From JAZKHT01 sp040385245 (lineage in GTDB: Bacteria > Pseudomonadota > Alphaproteobacteria > Rhodobacterales > Rhodobacteraceae): 64,000 bases of DNA. Shown here in pieces: positions 50,828 through 58,641 of the stretch (position 1 is the first letter of the stretch; each line of letters starts with the position of its first letter). The stretch is taken from the NCBI GenBank assembly GCA_040385245.1, contig JAZKHT010000001.1, forward strand, positions 744,001-808,000, given 5' to 3'. Made by a program: the position numbers and the translations under genes. Below the pieces are notes generated by a model. The model was not told the DNA's origin. It saw only the letters and a list, made by a program, of their open reading frames with translations, and searched no databases.

Positions 50828-50856
50828 TTGACACGGGTTGCCCGCGCAGGAAACTA
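50828..50856 (+). promoter_or_regulatory. Candidate promoter of the second trkH, leaderless arrangement
   Basis: TTGACA (50828-50833), 17-base spacer, AAACTA (50851-50856). The predicted start falls at the ATG (50863), and no Shine-Dalgarno is visible in front of it, so a leaderless mRNA is possible. The -10 box is weak. Confidence 0.35.
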
Positions 50857-50862
50857 GCCCCG

Positions 50863-52308
50863 ATGGATATACGTCCCGTCGGATATGTGATCGGCCTGCT
50901 GGTGGCGGCGTTGGGGGCCATGATGGGCTTTCCGATGCTTCTGGATTATGCGGCGGGCAACCCGCATTGGCAGGTGTTCTTTCAGACCGGGGCGATTTGC
51001 CTGATCGCGGGCGGTGCGCTTGCGCTGGCCTGCGCCAACGGCACCGGGCCGGACATGACGCTGCAACAGATATTCCTGCTGACCACGATGGCCTGGGTTG
51101 CGGCCTGCCTGTTTGGCGCGCTGCCCTTTGTGCTGGGCGCACCGGGCCTGAGCTGGACCAACGCGATATTCGAGGCGACATCGGGCCTGACGACGACCGG
51201 GGCGACAGTGATCGTCGGTCTGGACGATCTGCCGATGGGCACCAACCTGTGGCGGGGGATGCTGCATTGGCTGGGCGGGCTTGGCATCGTCATCGTCGCA
51301 ATGCTGTTCCTCCCGGTGATGAAGGTGGGGGGAATGCAGTTCTTTCGGTCCGAAGGGTTCGACACGCTGGGCAAGGTGCTGCCCCGCGCGCTGGATATCT
51401 CGTCCGCGCTGGTGCAGGTCTATGTCGGGCTGACCATCGCCTGTGCGGTGACCTTCTTTGCCCTTGGCATGACCGGGTTCGAGGCGGTGGTCCATGCCAT
51501 GTCCGCCGTATCGACGGGTGGATTTTCGACGTCCGACGCGTCATTCGCGCGGTTCGCCGGGCCGCTGGAATACGCGGCTGTGGTGTTCATGCTGTTGGGA
51601 AGCCTGCCCTTCATCCGGTACATTCAGGCATGGCAGGGCGACCTTGTTCCCATCTGGCGCGACCGGCAGGTGCGGGCCTACCTGCGCTGGAACGCCTATG
51701 CTGTCGCTGCGATCGTGGTTTACGAATTGATCACCAGTGACATCGCATTGCCCACCCTGCTGCGCGAGACCGCCTTCAACGTTGTGTCGATCTTTTCCGG
51801 CACAGGGTTCACCAGCACCGATCTGGCGGCCTGGGGGCCGTTTCCCTTTGTGGTGCTGATGATCGTCGGGCTGATCGGGGGGTGCACCTCGTCCACCGGG
51901 TGTTCGATCAAGGTGTTTCGCTACCTGATCCTGTTCGAGGCGATCAAGGTGCAGATCAAACGCCTGTTCGCGCCGAATTCCGTCAACACCCTGCGGTATG
52001 AGGGGCGGACGGTCGATGACGACGTGCTGAACGCGGTGATCGTGTTTTTCACCATGTTCATCCTGACCTTCGGGATGCTGGCGGTGATGCTGGCGCTGTC
52101 AGGGTTGGGGTTCAAGACGGCGGTCACCGCCGCATGGACCGCGATTGCCAATGTCGGCCCCGCCTTCGGCCCCGAGGTTCACCCCACCGGGGCGCTGCTG
52201 GATTTCCCCGCAGCGTCCAAGTGGATCATGATCTTCGGCATGTTGCTGGGCCGGTTGGAGCTGCTGGCTGTGCTGGTACTGTTCCTGCCAAGGTTCTGGC
52301 GGAACTGA
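50863..52308 (+). CDS. trkH: TrkH-type potassium uptake protein, paralogue 2
   Basis: 481 residues, same fold and size as the neighbouring paralogue, with blocks nearly identical in place: SGLTTTGATVIVGLDDLP, MQFFRSEGFDTLGKVLPRALDISSALVQVYVGLTIAC and the P-loops SGLTTTGATV, AVSTGGFSTS, FSGTGFTST and IGGCTSSTGCSIKVFR (about residue 339). The fourth loop keeps the Lys and resembles the form common in alphaproteobacterial TrkH. This is more likely the ordinary K+ transporter of the pair. Start ATG 50863 has no ribosome site but a TTGACA box well spaced for leaderless initiation. It ends directly against the convergent minus-strand gene. Confidence 0.92.
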   Translation: MDIRPVGYVIGLLVAALGAMMGFPMLLDYAAGNPHWQVFFQTGAICLIAGGALALACANGTGPDMTLQQIFLLTTMAWVAACLFGALPFVLGAPGLSWTNAIFEATSGLTTTGATVIVGLDDLPMGTNLWRGMLHWLGGLGIVIVAMLFLPVMKVGGMQFFRSEGFDTLGKVLPRALDISSALVQVYVGLTIACAVTFFALGMTGFEAVVHAMSAVSTGGFSTSDASFARFAGPLEYAAVVFMLLGSLPFIRYIQAWQGDLVPIWRDRQVRAYLRWNAYAVAAIVVYELITSDIALPTLLRETAFNVVSIFSGTGFTSTDLAAWGPFPFVVLMIVGLIGGCTSSTGCSIKVFRYLILFEAIKVQIKRLFAPNSVNTLRYEGRTVDDDVLNAVIVFFTMFILTFGMLAVMLALSGLGFKTAVTAAWTAIANVGPAFGPEVHPTGALLDFPAASKWIMIFGMLLGRLELLAVLVLFLPRFWRN

Positions 52309-54036
52309 TCACTCCCAACAGGACACAAGCACCGTCATGCCGCTGGCCAAGGCCGACAGGTCGGCGGGCGACAGGGTGCCTTTGCGGTCAACTTGCGCCA
52401 GCGTGATGCCGCCCTGTCCCAGCCGCGCGGCGATCGCCGATCCGGTCGCCGCAAAGGCCACACCTTCGGGCAGCACCTTTGCCCCGGTCGTGGCGGGCAA
52501 CAGCATGCCCAGCACGGCACCTGTGGCGTCCAGCACCGGGCCGCCCGCATCGCCGGGCAGCGCGGGCAAGGACAGGCGCTTCAACCCCGGCTCTCCGGCC
52601 AGCCCTTCGGTTGCGGCAAGGGTGCCATAGGTCAGCACCGGGGCGGGAAGCTGATCTTCATAGCTGTAGCCCGACACAGCGATTTCGGCCCCCAGACGGT
52701 CGGGCGCCGTCTGAAATTCCGCCGTGGCGGGGGGCGACAGCGGCACGGACGGGCGCAGCACCGCAAGGCCGGTCGCGGCATCGGTCAGGGTCACCGTCGC
52801 CTCAACCTCGCGGTCAAGGGTGATGCGGCCACATTTGGCCACGGCCTCGGCTGTGGTCAGGACGGTGCCTGCGGTGTCGATATAGAACCCGGTGCGCGAA
52901 AACTTCGGCGTCCGCACCTCGAGCCCGGACAACAGGCCCTGACGCGCCGCGTCGGCCATCGGGGCCAGACCGGGATCAAGCGCGCGGTCACCGACGGGGC
53001 GAAAGCTGGATTGCAGCGCCGACAGGACACGGTCCATCCGGTCACCATCGGCGCGGTCCCAGACAAGGATAAAGCCCTTGACCAGCCCCCGGTTCACTTC
53101 GGCATAGGCATGGCTGCTGATCTGGGCGTTTTCGCCTGAAATGGTAAAGCTGTCCTCGTCCAGCGTCCGTTCGCCCGTCAGGGGCATCAGTTCCAGCGTT
53201 TGCAGCACATCATACAGGCCCGAAAGGCTGGCCTGGTCGCCGGGCTGGCTGATCAGGATCACACTGGTCTTGCTGCCCGACTGGGACGTGAAATGCACGA
53301 AGGGCGGTTCGTAATGATCGAATTTCACCAAGGACAGGGGCATGGTGATTTCAATCCCGGCCTCGGCCTCGGTCAGGGATTGAAAGCCGAATTCCTGCTG
53401 ATCGGCCTGATAGTTGGCGGTCAGGGTGGCGCGCTGCATCGTGGTCAGAACGCCAGTCGGTTCAAACCCGTTCGCTCCCTGCCATTCCGCCATCGAATTG
53501 CGCGTGCCGGGACCAAAGGCCCCGTCAATCGCGGCATCATAAAAGCCGAACCAGTTCAGCGCGGTTTGCAGCAGTTCGCGGTCCAACTGGGTCAGATCCC
53601 GTTCCGACGCGCGCGCCTGTTGCGGGGTTTCATCCGGGGCAGGGGCCGGTTCAAGGGTCGGCTCCGGGGTCGATTCTGCCAATGGGGCAGGGGCAGGCGC
53701 GGGGCTGGCGCCCACGGGCCAGAACATGTCACGCAGATCGCGTTCAAAGGCGATGAAGCTGTCGGCGGGGATCAGGTTTTCGCCCTTCAGCACGGTCATG
53801 CGCCCAACGGCGGTTTCCGGCGCAAAGGGGCCAAGGAAGATGGCATACCACCCCGACCGGATGCGATAGCCCGACACGTCGTCGAACAACCCGGCCCAGG
53901 CGCGGGCGCGGTCTTCGGCCCCGGCCAGTGTCGGCTTTGCCTCGATCTGGATCCAGGCGCGGTCCTGCGCCTGGGCCGTGGCCCCGCCAAGCGTCGCCGT
54001 CATCAATGCTAGAAGTATAATCGCCAGTCTGATCAT
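52309..54036 (-). CDS. Secreted protein with SPOR-like, peptidoglycan-binding and degenerate trypsin-like domains
   Basis: 575 residues with a signal peptide (MIRLAIILLALMTATLGGATAQA). Then a SPOR-like piece (AWIQIEAKPTLAGAEDRARAW, about residues 27-105), a Pro/Glu linker (about 110-140), a PG-binding-1 domain with LLQTALNWFGFYDAAIDGAFGPGTRNSMAEWQGANGF (about 152-190), a mid-region of unknown fold, and a C-terminal trypsin-like domain (about 360-575). In that domain the expected catalytic His is replaced by Glu (LTTAEAVAKC), Asp by Gly (ATGLAVLRP) and Ser by Ala (PGDAGGPVLDATG), so it is probably a pseudoprotease. It should sit at the cell wall and may serve as scaffold or inhibitor. Confidence 0.75.
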   Translation of the reverse strand: MIRLAIILLALMTATLGGATAQAQDRAWIQIEAKPTLAGAEDRARAWAGLFDDVSGYRIRSGWYAIFLGPFAPETAVGRMTVLKGENLIPADSFIAFERDLRDMFWPVGASPAPAPAPLAESTPEPTLEPAPAPDETPQQARASERDLTQLDRELLQTALNWFGFYDAAIDGAFGPGTRNSMAEWQGANGFEPTGVLTTMQRATLTANYQADQQEFGFQSLTEAEAGIEITMPLSLVKFDHYEPPFVHFTSQSGSKTSVILISQPGDQASLSGLYDVLQTLELMPLTGERTLDEDSFTISGENAQISSHAYAEVNRGLVKGFILVWDRADGDRMDRVLSALQSSFRPVGDRALDPGLAPMADAARQGLLSGLEVRTPKFSRTGFYIDTAGTVLTTAEAVAKCGRITLDREVEATVTLTDAATGLAVLRPSVPLSPPATAEFQTAPDRLGAEIAVSGYSYEDQLPAPVLTYGTLAATEGLAGEPGLKRLSLPALPGDAGGPVLDATGAVLGMLLPATTGAKVLPEGVAFAATGSAIAARLGQGGITLAQVDRKGTLSPADLSALASGMTVLVSCWE

Positions 54037-54176
54037 CGTCGTTCCAAATCCCTAACCCGCAAGGCGCGCGCGCCCAAAAGCACCCTAACGGCCCCAAAGG
54101 CGCGATGCACCCCCCTTTCCGGCAAAGACTGTGGCCTTTTGCCCCTGGGGTGCCTGTCGCAGGACACCGTCGCGTG

Positions 54177-54205
54177 TTGACCCTACCCGGCCTGTTGCCT
54201 ATGGA
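54177..54205 (+). promoter_or_regulatory. Candidate promoter of glyQ
   Basis: TTGACC (54177-54182), 17-base spacer, TATGGA (54200-54205), giving a leader of about 22 bases before the glyQ ATG (54234). Confidence 0.5.
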
Positions 54206-54233
54206 GAGGGCGGTTTTCAAGAGGTGGCTTCAC

Positions 54234-55160
54234 ATGGCTGACACCCCCACGCTTCCCCGCAGCTTTCAGGAGATCATCCTGCGCTTGCAGGCCTATTGGG
54301 GCGCGCAAGGTTGTGCCGTGCTGCAACCCTATGACATGGAGGTGGGGGCAGGCACTTTTCACCCCGCCACGACGCTGCGCGCGTTGGGATCGCGCCCCTG
54401 GGCCGCGGCCTATGTGCAGCCGTCGCGCCGCCCCACGGACGGGCGCTATGGCGAAAACCCGAACCGGCTTCAGCATTACTACCAGTATCAGGTGCTGATC
54501 AAACCATCGCCCCCCGACATGCAGGACCTGTACCTTGGTTCTTTGCGTGCCATTGGCATCGACATGGCCCTGCACGACATCCGCTTTGTCGAGGATGATT
54601 GGGAATCACCGACCCTTGGCGCCTGGGGTCTGGGGTGGGAAGTGTGGTGCGACGGCATGGAAGTCAGCCAGTTCACCTATTTCCAGCAGGTCGGCGGGCA
54701 TGACTGCAAACCCGTCTCGGGTGAGTTGACCTACGGCTTGGAACGTCTGGCGATGTATGTGCTGGGCATCGATCACGTCATGGACATGCCTTTCAACGAC
54801 CCCGACGCGCCGATTGCGCTGACCTATGGCGACATCTTCCGCCAGACCGAACAGGAATACAGCCGCTGGAATTTCGATCAGGCCGACACCGACATGCTGT
54901 TTCAGCATTTCAAGGACGCCGAGGCGGAATGTGACCGCATCCTGACGGCGGATGCGACGGACAAGGCAGGTCGCCGCATCGTCATGGCGCATCCAGCCTA
55001 TGACCAGTGCATCAAGGCCAGCCACCTGTTCAACCTGCTGGATGCGCGCGGGGTGATCTCTGTCACCGAACGCCAGGCCTATATCGGTCGCGTCCGCGCG
55101 CTGGCGAAACGCTGCGCCGATGCCTTTGTCACCACCGAAGCGGGCGGGGCAGCGGCGTGA
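54234..55160 (+). CDS. glyQ: Glycine--tRNA ligase subunit alpha
   Basis: 308 residues, full length. Catalytic subunit of the alpha2-beta2 bacterial glycyl-tRNA synthetase. Signatures: FQEIILRLQAYWGAQGCAVLQPYDMEVGAGTFHPATTLRALG (about residues 10-51), YVQPSRRPTDGRYGENPNRLQHYYQYQVLIKPSP (about 61-94), DDWESPTLGAWGLGWEVWCDGMEVSQFTYFQQVGG (about 120-154) and ELTYGLERLAMYVLG. Start ATG 54234 follows AAGAGGTGG. The next gene starts at the overlapping GTGA. glyS lies 1.3 kb downstream, with two unrelated genes between them. Confidence 0.97.
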   Translation: MADTPTLPRSFQEIILRLQAYWGAQGCAVLQPYDMEVGAGTFHPATTLRALGSRPWAAAYVQPSRRPTDGRYGENPNRLQHYYQYQVLIKPSPPDMQDLYLGSLRAIGIDMALHDIRFVEDDWESPTLGAWGLGWEVWCDGMEVSQFTYFQQVGGHDCKPVSGELTYGLERLAMYVLGIDHVMDMPFNDPDAPIALTYGDIFRQTEQEYSRWNFDQADTDMLFQHFKDAEAECDRILTADATDKAGRRIVMAHPAYDQCIKASHLFNLLDARGVISVTERQAYIGRVRALAKRCADAFVTTEAGGAAA

Positions 55161-55630
55161 ATGGCAAGTTCATCGGGGGTTTCATCGTGCTGATTGCGGC
55201 GGTCGCCGGGGTGGCGATGTACTGGTTGCAGGTCTATGCGTTTTACGAACCGGTGGCCTTTACCCCCGGCAAGGAAATTCAACTGACCTCGATCGAAAGC
55301 GGCCTGCCCGAGGCGATTTTGGCCGAAGACGTGACCGGGATCGACGCTGACAGTTCTCCGCTGCGGTTCCGCGCCTGTTTCCGCACGCCGCTGACCCAAG
55401 GGATGCTGACCGAGACCTACAAGATCTACGACCGTGCCGCGCCGACCGTGGCACCGGGGTGGTTCGACTGTTTCGACGCCACCGAAATCGGCGCGGCGCT
55501 GGAACAGGGCGAGGCGATCCCCTTCCTGTCCGTCCCGAACATCGCCCCCGGCATCGACCGCGTCGTGGCGGTCTTTGCCGATGGCCGCGCCTATGCCTGG
55601 CACCAGTTGTCGCCCGAGGCCGCAGAATGA
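55157..55630 (+). CDS. Small membrane-anchored protein (DUF6446-like)
   Basis: 157 residues. Starts with GTG overlapping the glyQ stop (GTGA). One N-terminal membrane helix (about residues 5-25, FIGGFIVLIAAVAGVAMYWL) is followed by a soluble part, YAFYEPVAFTPGKEIQLTSI and SPLRFRACFRTPLTQGMLTETYKIYDRAAPTVAPGWFDCFDATEIGAALEQGEAIPF, with a pair of Cys. It matches the shape of a Rhodobacteraceae family I associate with DUF6446, but no function is known to me. The stop overlaps the following FkbM gene start by four bases. It lies between the two halves of glycyl-tRNA synthetase. Confidence 0.7.
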   Translation: MNGKFIGGFIVLIAAVAGVAMYWLQVYAFYEPVAFTPGKEIQLTSIESGLPEAILAEDVTGIDADSSPLRFRACFRTPLTQGMLTETYKIYDRAAPTVAPGWFDCFDATEIGAALEQGEAIPFLSVPNIAPGIDRVVAVFADGRAYAWHQLSPEAAE

Positions 55631-56421
55631 CCGGTCTTGACCTGCCGCTGCGCCGCCGTCTGCATCTGGCGGCCCACAATCTGGGCGCGCAGCTTGGCGT
55701 AAAGGGGTTGAAGCCCGTCTATGTCCGCCGTGATGGCGACCATTTCATCATCACGACCGAAGGGCACGAGGTGGCAGTCGCCGCCGCCCTGCGCTGGATG
55801 ATGTATCGCCGGGGCTGGGAAAACCGGCTGCATCGGTTGTCGTGGCAGTTTGGCGTCGGTGACAGGGTTCAGGTCGGGGCCGGTGCCACGGTCATCGATA
55901 TCGGCGCGAATGTGGGCGAATTCTCGTTGCGGCAGGCCGCGAACGGCGCGCGCGTCTTTGCGGTCGAGGGCGATCCGCGTGTGTTTGCCTGCCTGTCGCG
56001 CAACGTCGCGGGCCATCCTGACATCACGCCGATCCCCGCACTGTTGTGGAAAGAAGAAACCGACCTTACCTTTTATTCCGAACCGAACAAGGCCGACAGT
56101 TCCGTCTTTCGGCCCGACTCTGCCGAAGCGGTGCGGACGATCACCCTGCCTGCCACCACGCTGGACCGGCTGGCCGAAGTGCATGGGATCGACCGCGTCG
56201 ATTTCCTGAAATGCGATGCCGAAGGGGCCGAGCCTGAGGTGATCGAAGGCGGGCGCAACCTGTTGATGCGCACCCGTCAGGTCGCCTTTGACACCGGGGC
56301 CGAACGTCTGGGTCAGGAAACCGCAGCCGACGTTGAACGCCTGCTGACCGGTCTTGGCTTTACCGTCACCCATGAAACACGCCGCCGCCGCAAGATCACC
56401 TTTGGCCACCGTGCCGCCTGA
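55627..56421 (+). CDS. FkbM family methyltransferase
   Basis: 264 residues. SAM-dependent methyltransferase. Motif I is TVIDIGANVGEFSLRQAANGARVFAVEGDPRVFACL (about residues 88-123), motif II-like region ITPIPALLWKEETDLTFYSEPNKADSSVF, and the family signature TTLDRLAEVHGIDRVDFLKCDAEGAEPEVIEGGRNLL (about 178-214). FkbM enzymes methylate sugar or small-molecule hydroxyls; substrate unknown. ATG 55627 overlaps the previous gene's stop (ATGA) and the frame ends 12 bases before glyS, so it is in the glyQ-glyS transcript. Confidence 0.85.
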   Translation: MTGLDLPLRRRLHLAAHNLGAQLGVKGLKPVYVRRDGDHFIITTEGHEVAVAAALRWMMYRRGWENRLHRLSWQFGVGDRVQVGAGATVIDIGANVGEFSLRQAANGARVFAVEGDPRVFACLSRNVAGHPDITPIPALLWKEETDLTFYSEPNKADSSVFRPDSAEAVRTITLPATTLDRLAEVHGIDRVDFLKCDAEGAEPEVIEGGRNLLMRTRQVAFDTGAERLGQETAADVERLLTGLGFTVTHETRRRRKITFGHRAA

Positions 56422-56433
56422 CAGGACGCCCCC

Positions 56434-58557
56434 ATGCCCGACCTTTTGATCGAACTCTTCTCCGAAGAAATCCCGGCGCGGATGCAGGGCAAGGCGGCGG
56501 CTGATCTGAAAAAGCTGGTGACCGATGGCCTTGTGAATGCCGGTTTGACCTATGCCTCGGCGGGGGCGTTTTCCACGCCGCGCCGTCTGGTGCTGTCGGT
56601 TGATGACCTGACCGCCGCCAGCAAGCCCGTCCGGGAAGAGCGCAAGGGCCCGCGCGTGGATGCGCCGCAGGCGGCGATTGACGGCTTTCTGCGGTCCACC
56701 GGGCAACTGCTGGAACAACTGGTCATCCGCGAAGAGAAGAAGGCCGAAGTCTATTACGCCATCATCGAAAAGCCGGGCCGCACCGCCGCCGTGATCGTGG
56801 CCGAGGTGTTGGAAACCGCGATCCGCACCTTCCCTTGGCCAAAATCCATGCGCTGGGGCAATGGCAGCTTGCGCTGGGTGCGCCCGCTGCATTCGATCCT
56901 GTGCCTGCTGACGACAGAGGCGGGCGCTGATGTTGTGCCTTTGACCGTGGATGGCATCACCGCCGGGAACACCACCGAAGGCCACCGCTTCCTGGCGCCG
57001 GGGCGGTTCGCGATATCGTCGTTTGACGATTATTCGACCAAGTTGAAACGCGCCAAGGTGATCCTGAACCCGGCAGAGCGTGAAGCGCACATCTGGCAGG
57101 ACGCCACCAACGCCGCCTTTGCCGCCGGGATGGAGATTGTCCCCGATGCTGCCCTGTTGACCGAGGTGGCAGGTCTGGTCGAATGGCCTGTGGTTCTGAT
57201 GGGACGGATCGACGACGCCTTTCTGTCTCTTCCGCCCGAGGTGTTGCAGACCAGCATGAAGGAACACCAAAAGTTCTTTTCGGTCCGTAACCCGAAAACC
57301 GCGCGGATCGAAGGCTTTGTGACTGTTTCTAATGTGGAAACAAAAGACCACGGCGCGACGATCCTGAAAGGCAATCAAAAGGTGCTGACGGCGCGGTTGT
57401 CGGATGCCAAGTTCTTTTGGGAAAACGATTTGCGCACGGTGAAGACCGTGGGGCTTGAAGGCATGGGCGCGGGTCTGTCCTCGGTCACCTTCCACAACAA
57501 ACTGGGCAGTCAGGCCGACCGCATCGCCCGGATTGAATCGCTGGCCCGCGAGATCGCGCCGCTTGTCGGCGCGCAGCCCGACCTTGCCGCCGAAGCGGCC
57601 CGCGTCGCCAAGGCCGATCTGCAATCGGCGATGGTTGGCGAATTCCCCGAACTTCAGGGGTTGATGGGCATGTATTACGCCCGTGCGGCGGGCCTGCCCG
57701 ATGCGGTGGCACTGGCCGCGCGCGACCACTATTCCCCGCTTGGCCCGTCTGACGCCGTGCCGACCGACCCCGTGACCGTCGCAGTGGCGCTGGCCGACAA
57801 GATCGACACGCTGACCGGGTTCTGGGCGATTGACGAGAAACCGACGGGCAGCAAAGACCCCTACGCCCTGCGGCGGGCAGCGTTGGGGGTTATCCGGTTG
57901 GTGTTGGGGAATGGGGTAAGCGGAAGTCTATTGCCGCTGGTTGACTCTGCTATGCGCAATGCCAAAAAGGCAGCGTTTACCGAGCGCAACGACAACAAGC
58001 AGGCGCGCGAACTGGACGATCGGGTTGCCGTTGTCCACCTCATTGATTTCTTCCATGACCGCCTCAAGGTCTACCTCAAGGATCAGGGCATCCGGCACGA
58101 TGTCATCGACGCCTGTCTTGCCATGCCAGGCAATGACGACCTTACCCTGCTGGTCAAACGCGCCGGGGCGCTCGCTGCGTTCCTGAAAACCGATGACGGC
58201 ACCAACCTGCTGCAAGGCTACAAACGCGCCAACAACATCCTGAGCCAGGCCGAGGCGAAGGACGGCGTCGAATATTCCTTCGGCGCAGACCTGAAATTCG
58301 CGGAAACCGACGAGGAACGCGCCCTGTTCGCCGCTCTCGACGCGGCGGAACAGCAGATCGCCCCTGCGATGCAGGCCGAAGATTTCGCCGCCGCCATGTC
58401 GGCGATGGCCGGATTGCGCGCGCCGATTGATGCGTTTTTCACCGCCGTGCAGGTCAATTCTGACAATCAGATCGTGCGGCGCAACCGTCTGAACCTGCTG
58501 CACCGCATCCGCACCATCTGTTCCGGCGTGGCCGACCTGACCAAGGTCGAGGCGTAG
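56434..58557 (+). CDS. glyS: Glycine--tRNA ligase subunit beta
   Basis: 707 residues, full length. Tetrameric partner of GlyQ carrying the tRNA-binding part. Signatures: DLLIELFSEEIPARMQGKAAADLK (about residues 3-26), FPWPKSMRWGNGSLRWVRPLHSILCLL (about 130-156), LPPEVLQTSMKEHQKFFSVRNPKTARIEGFVTVSNVE (about 266-302), NHKLG-type FHNKLGSQADRIARIESLA, and SAMVGEFPELQGLMGMYYARAAGLPDAVALAARDHYSPLGPSDAVP (about 398-444). The C-terminal anticodon-binding-like region ends in NLLHRIRTICSGVADLTKVEA. Start ATG 56434 with GACAGGACG in front. Confidence 0.97.
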   Translation: MPDLLIELFSEEIPARMQGKAAADLKKLVTDGLVNAGLTYASAGAFSTPRRLVLSVDDLTAASKPVREERKGPRVDAPQAAIDGFLRSTGQLLEQLVIREEKKAEVYYAIIEKPGRTAAVIVAEVLETAIRTFPWPKSMRWGNGSLRWVRPLHSILCLLTTEAGADVVPLTVDGITAGNTTEGHRFLAPGRFAISSFDDYSTKLKRAKVILNPAEREAHIWQDATNAAFAAGMEIVPDAALLTEVAGLVEWPVVLMGRIDDAFLSLPPEVLQTSMKEHQKFFSVRNPKTARIEGFVTVSNVETKDHGATILKGNQKVLTARLSDAKFFWENDLRTVKTVGLEGMGAGLSSVTFHNKLGSQADRIARIESLAREIAPLVGAQPDLAAEAARVAKADLQSAMVGEFPELQGLMGMYYARAAGLPDAVALAARDHYSPLGPSDAVPTDPVTVAVALADKIDTLTGFWAIDEKPTGSKDPYALRRAALGVIRLVLGNGVSGSLLPLVDSAMRNAKKAAFTERNDNKQARELDDRVAVVHLIDFFHDRLKVYLKDQGIRHDVIDACLAMPGNDDLTLLVKRAGALAAFLKTDDGTNLLQGYKRANNILSQAEAKDGVEYSFGADLKFAETDEERALFAALDAAEQQIAPAMQAEDFAAAMSAMAGLRAPIDAFFTAVQVNSDNQIVRRNRLNLLHRIRTICSGVADLTKVEA

Positions 58558-58641
58558 CGGCCGAAATTGCCGCAGGTGCATCCAATGCTTGCGCCACAGG
58601 GCGAAGGGCGTATCCTGCGCGCAGTCTGAAAAGGTGCCGCA

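Noticed and set aside
55591..57729. 712-codon minus-strand frame opposite fkbM and glyS
   Set aside because: Antisense to clear genes; no domain; no ribosome site at its start.
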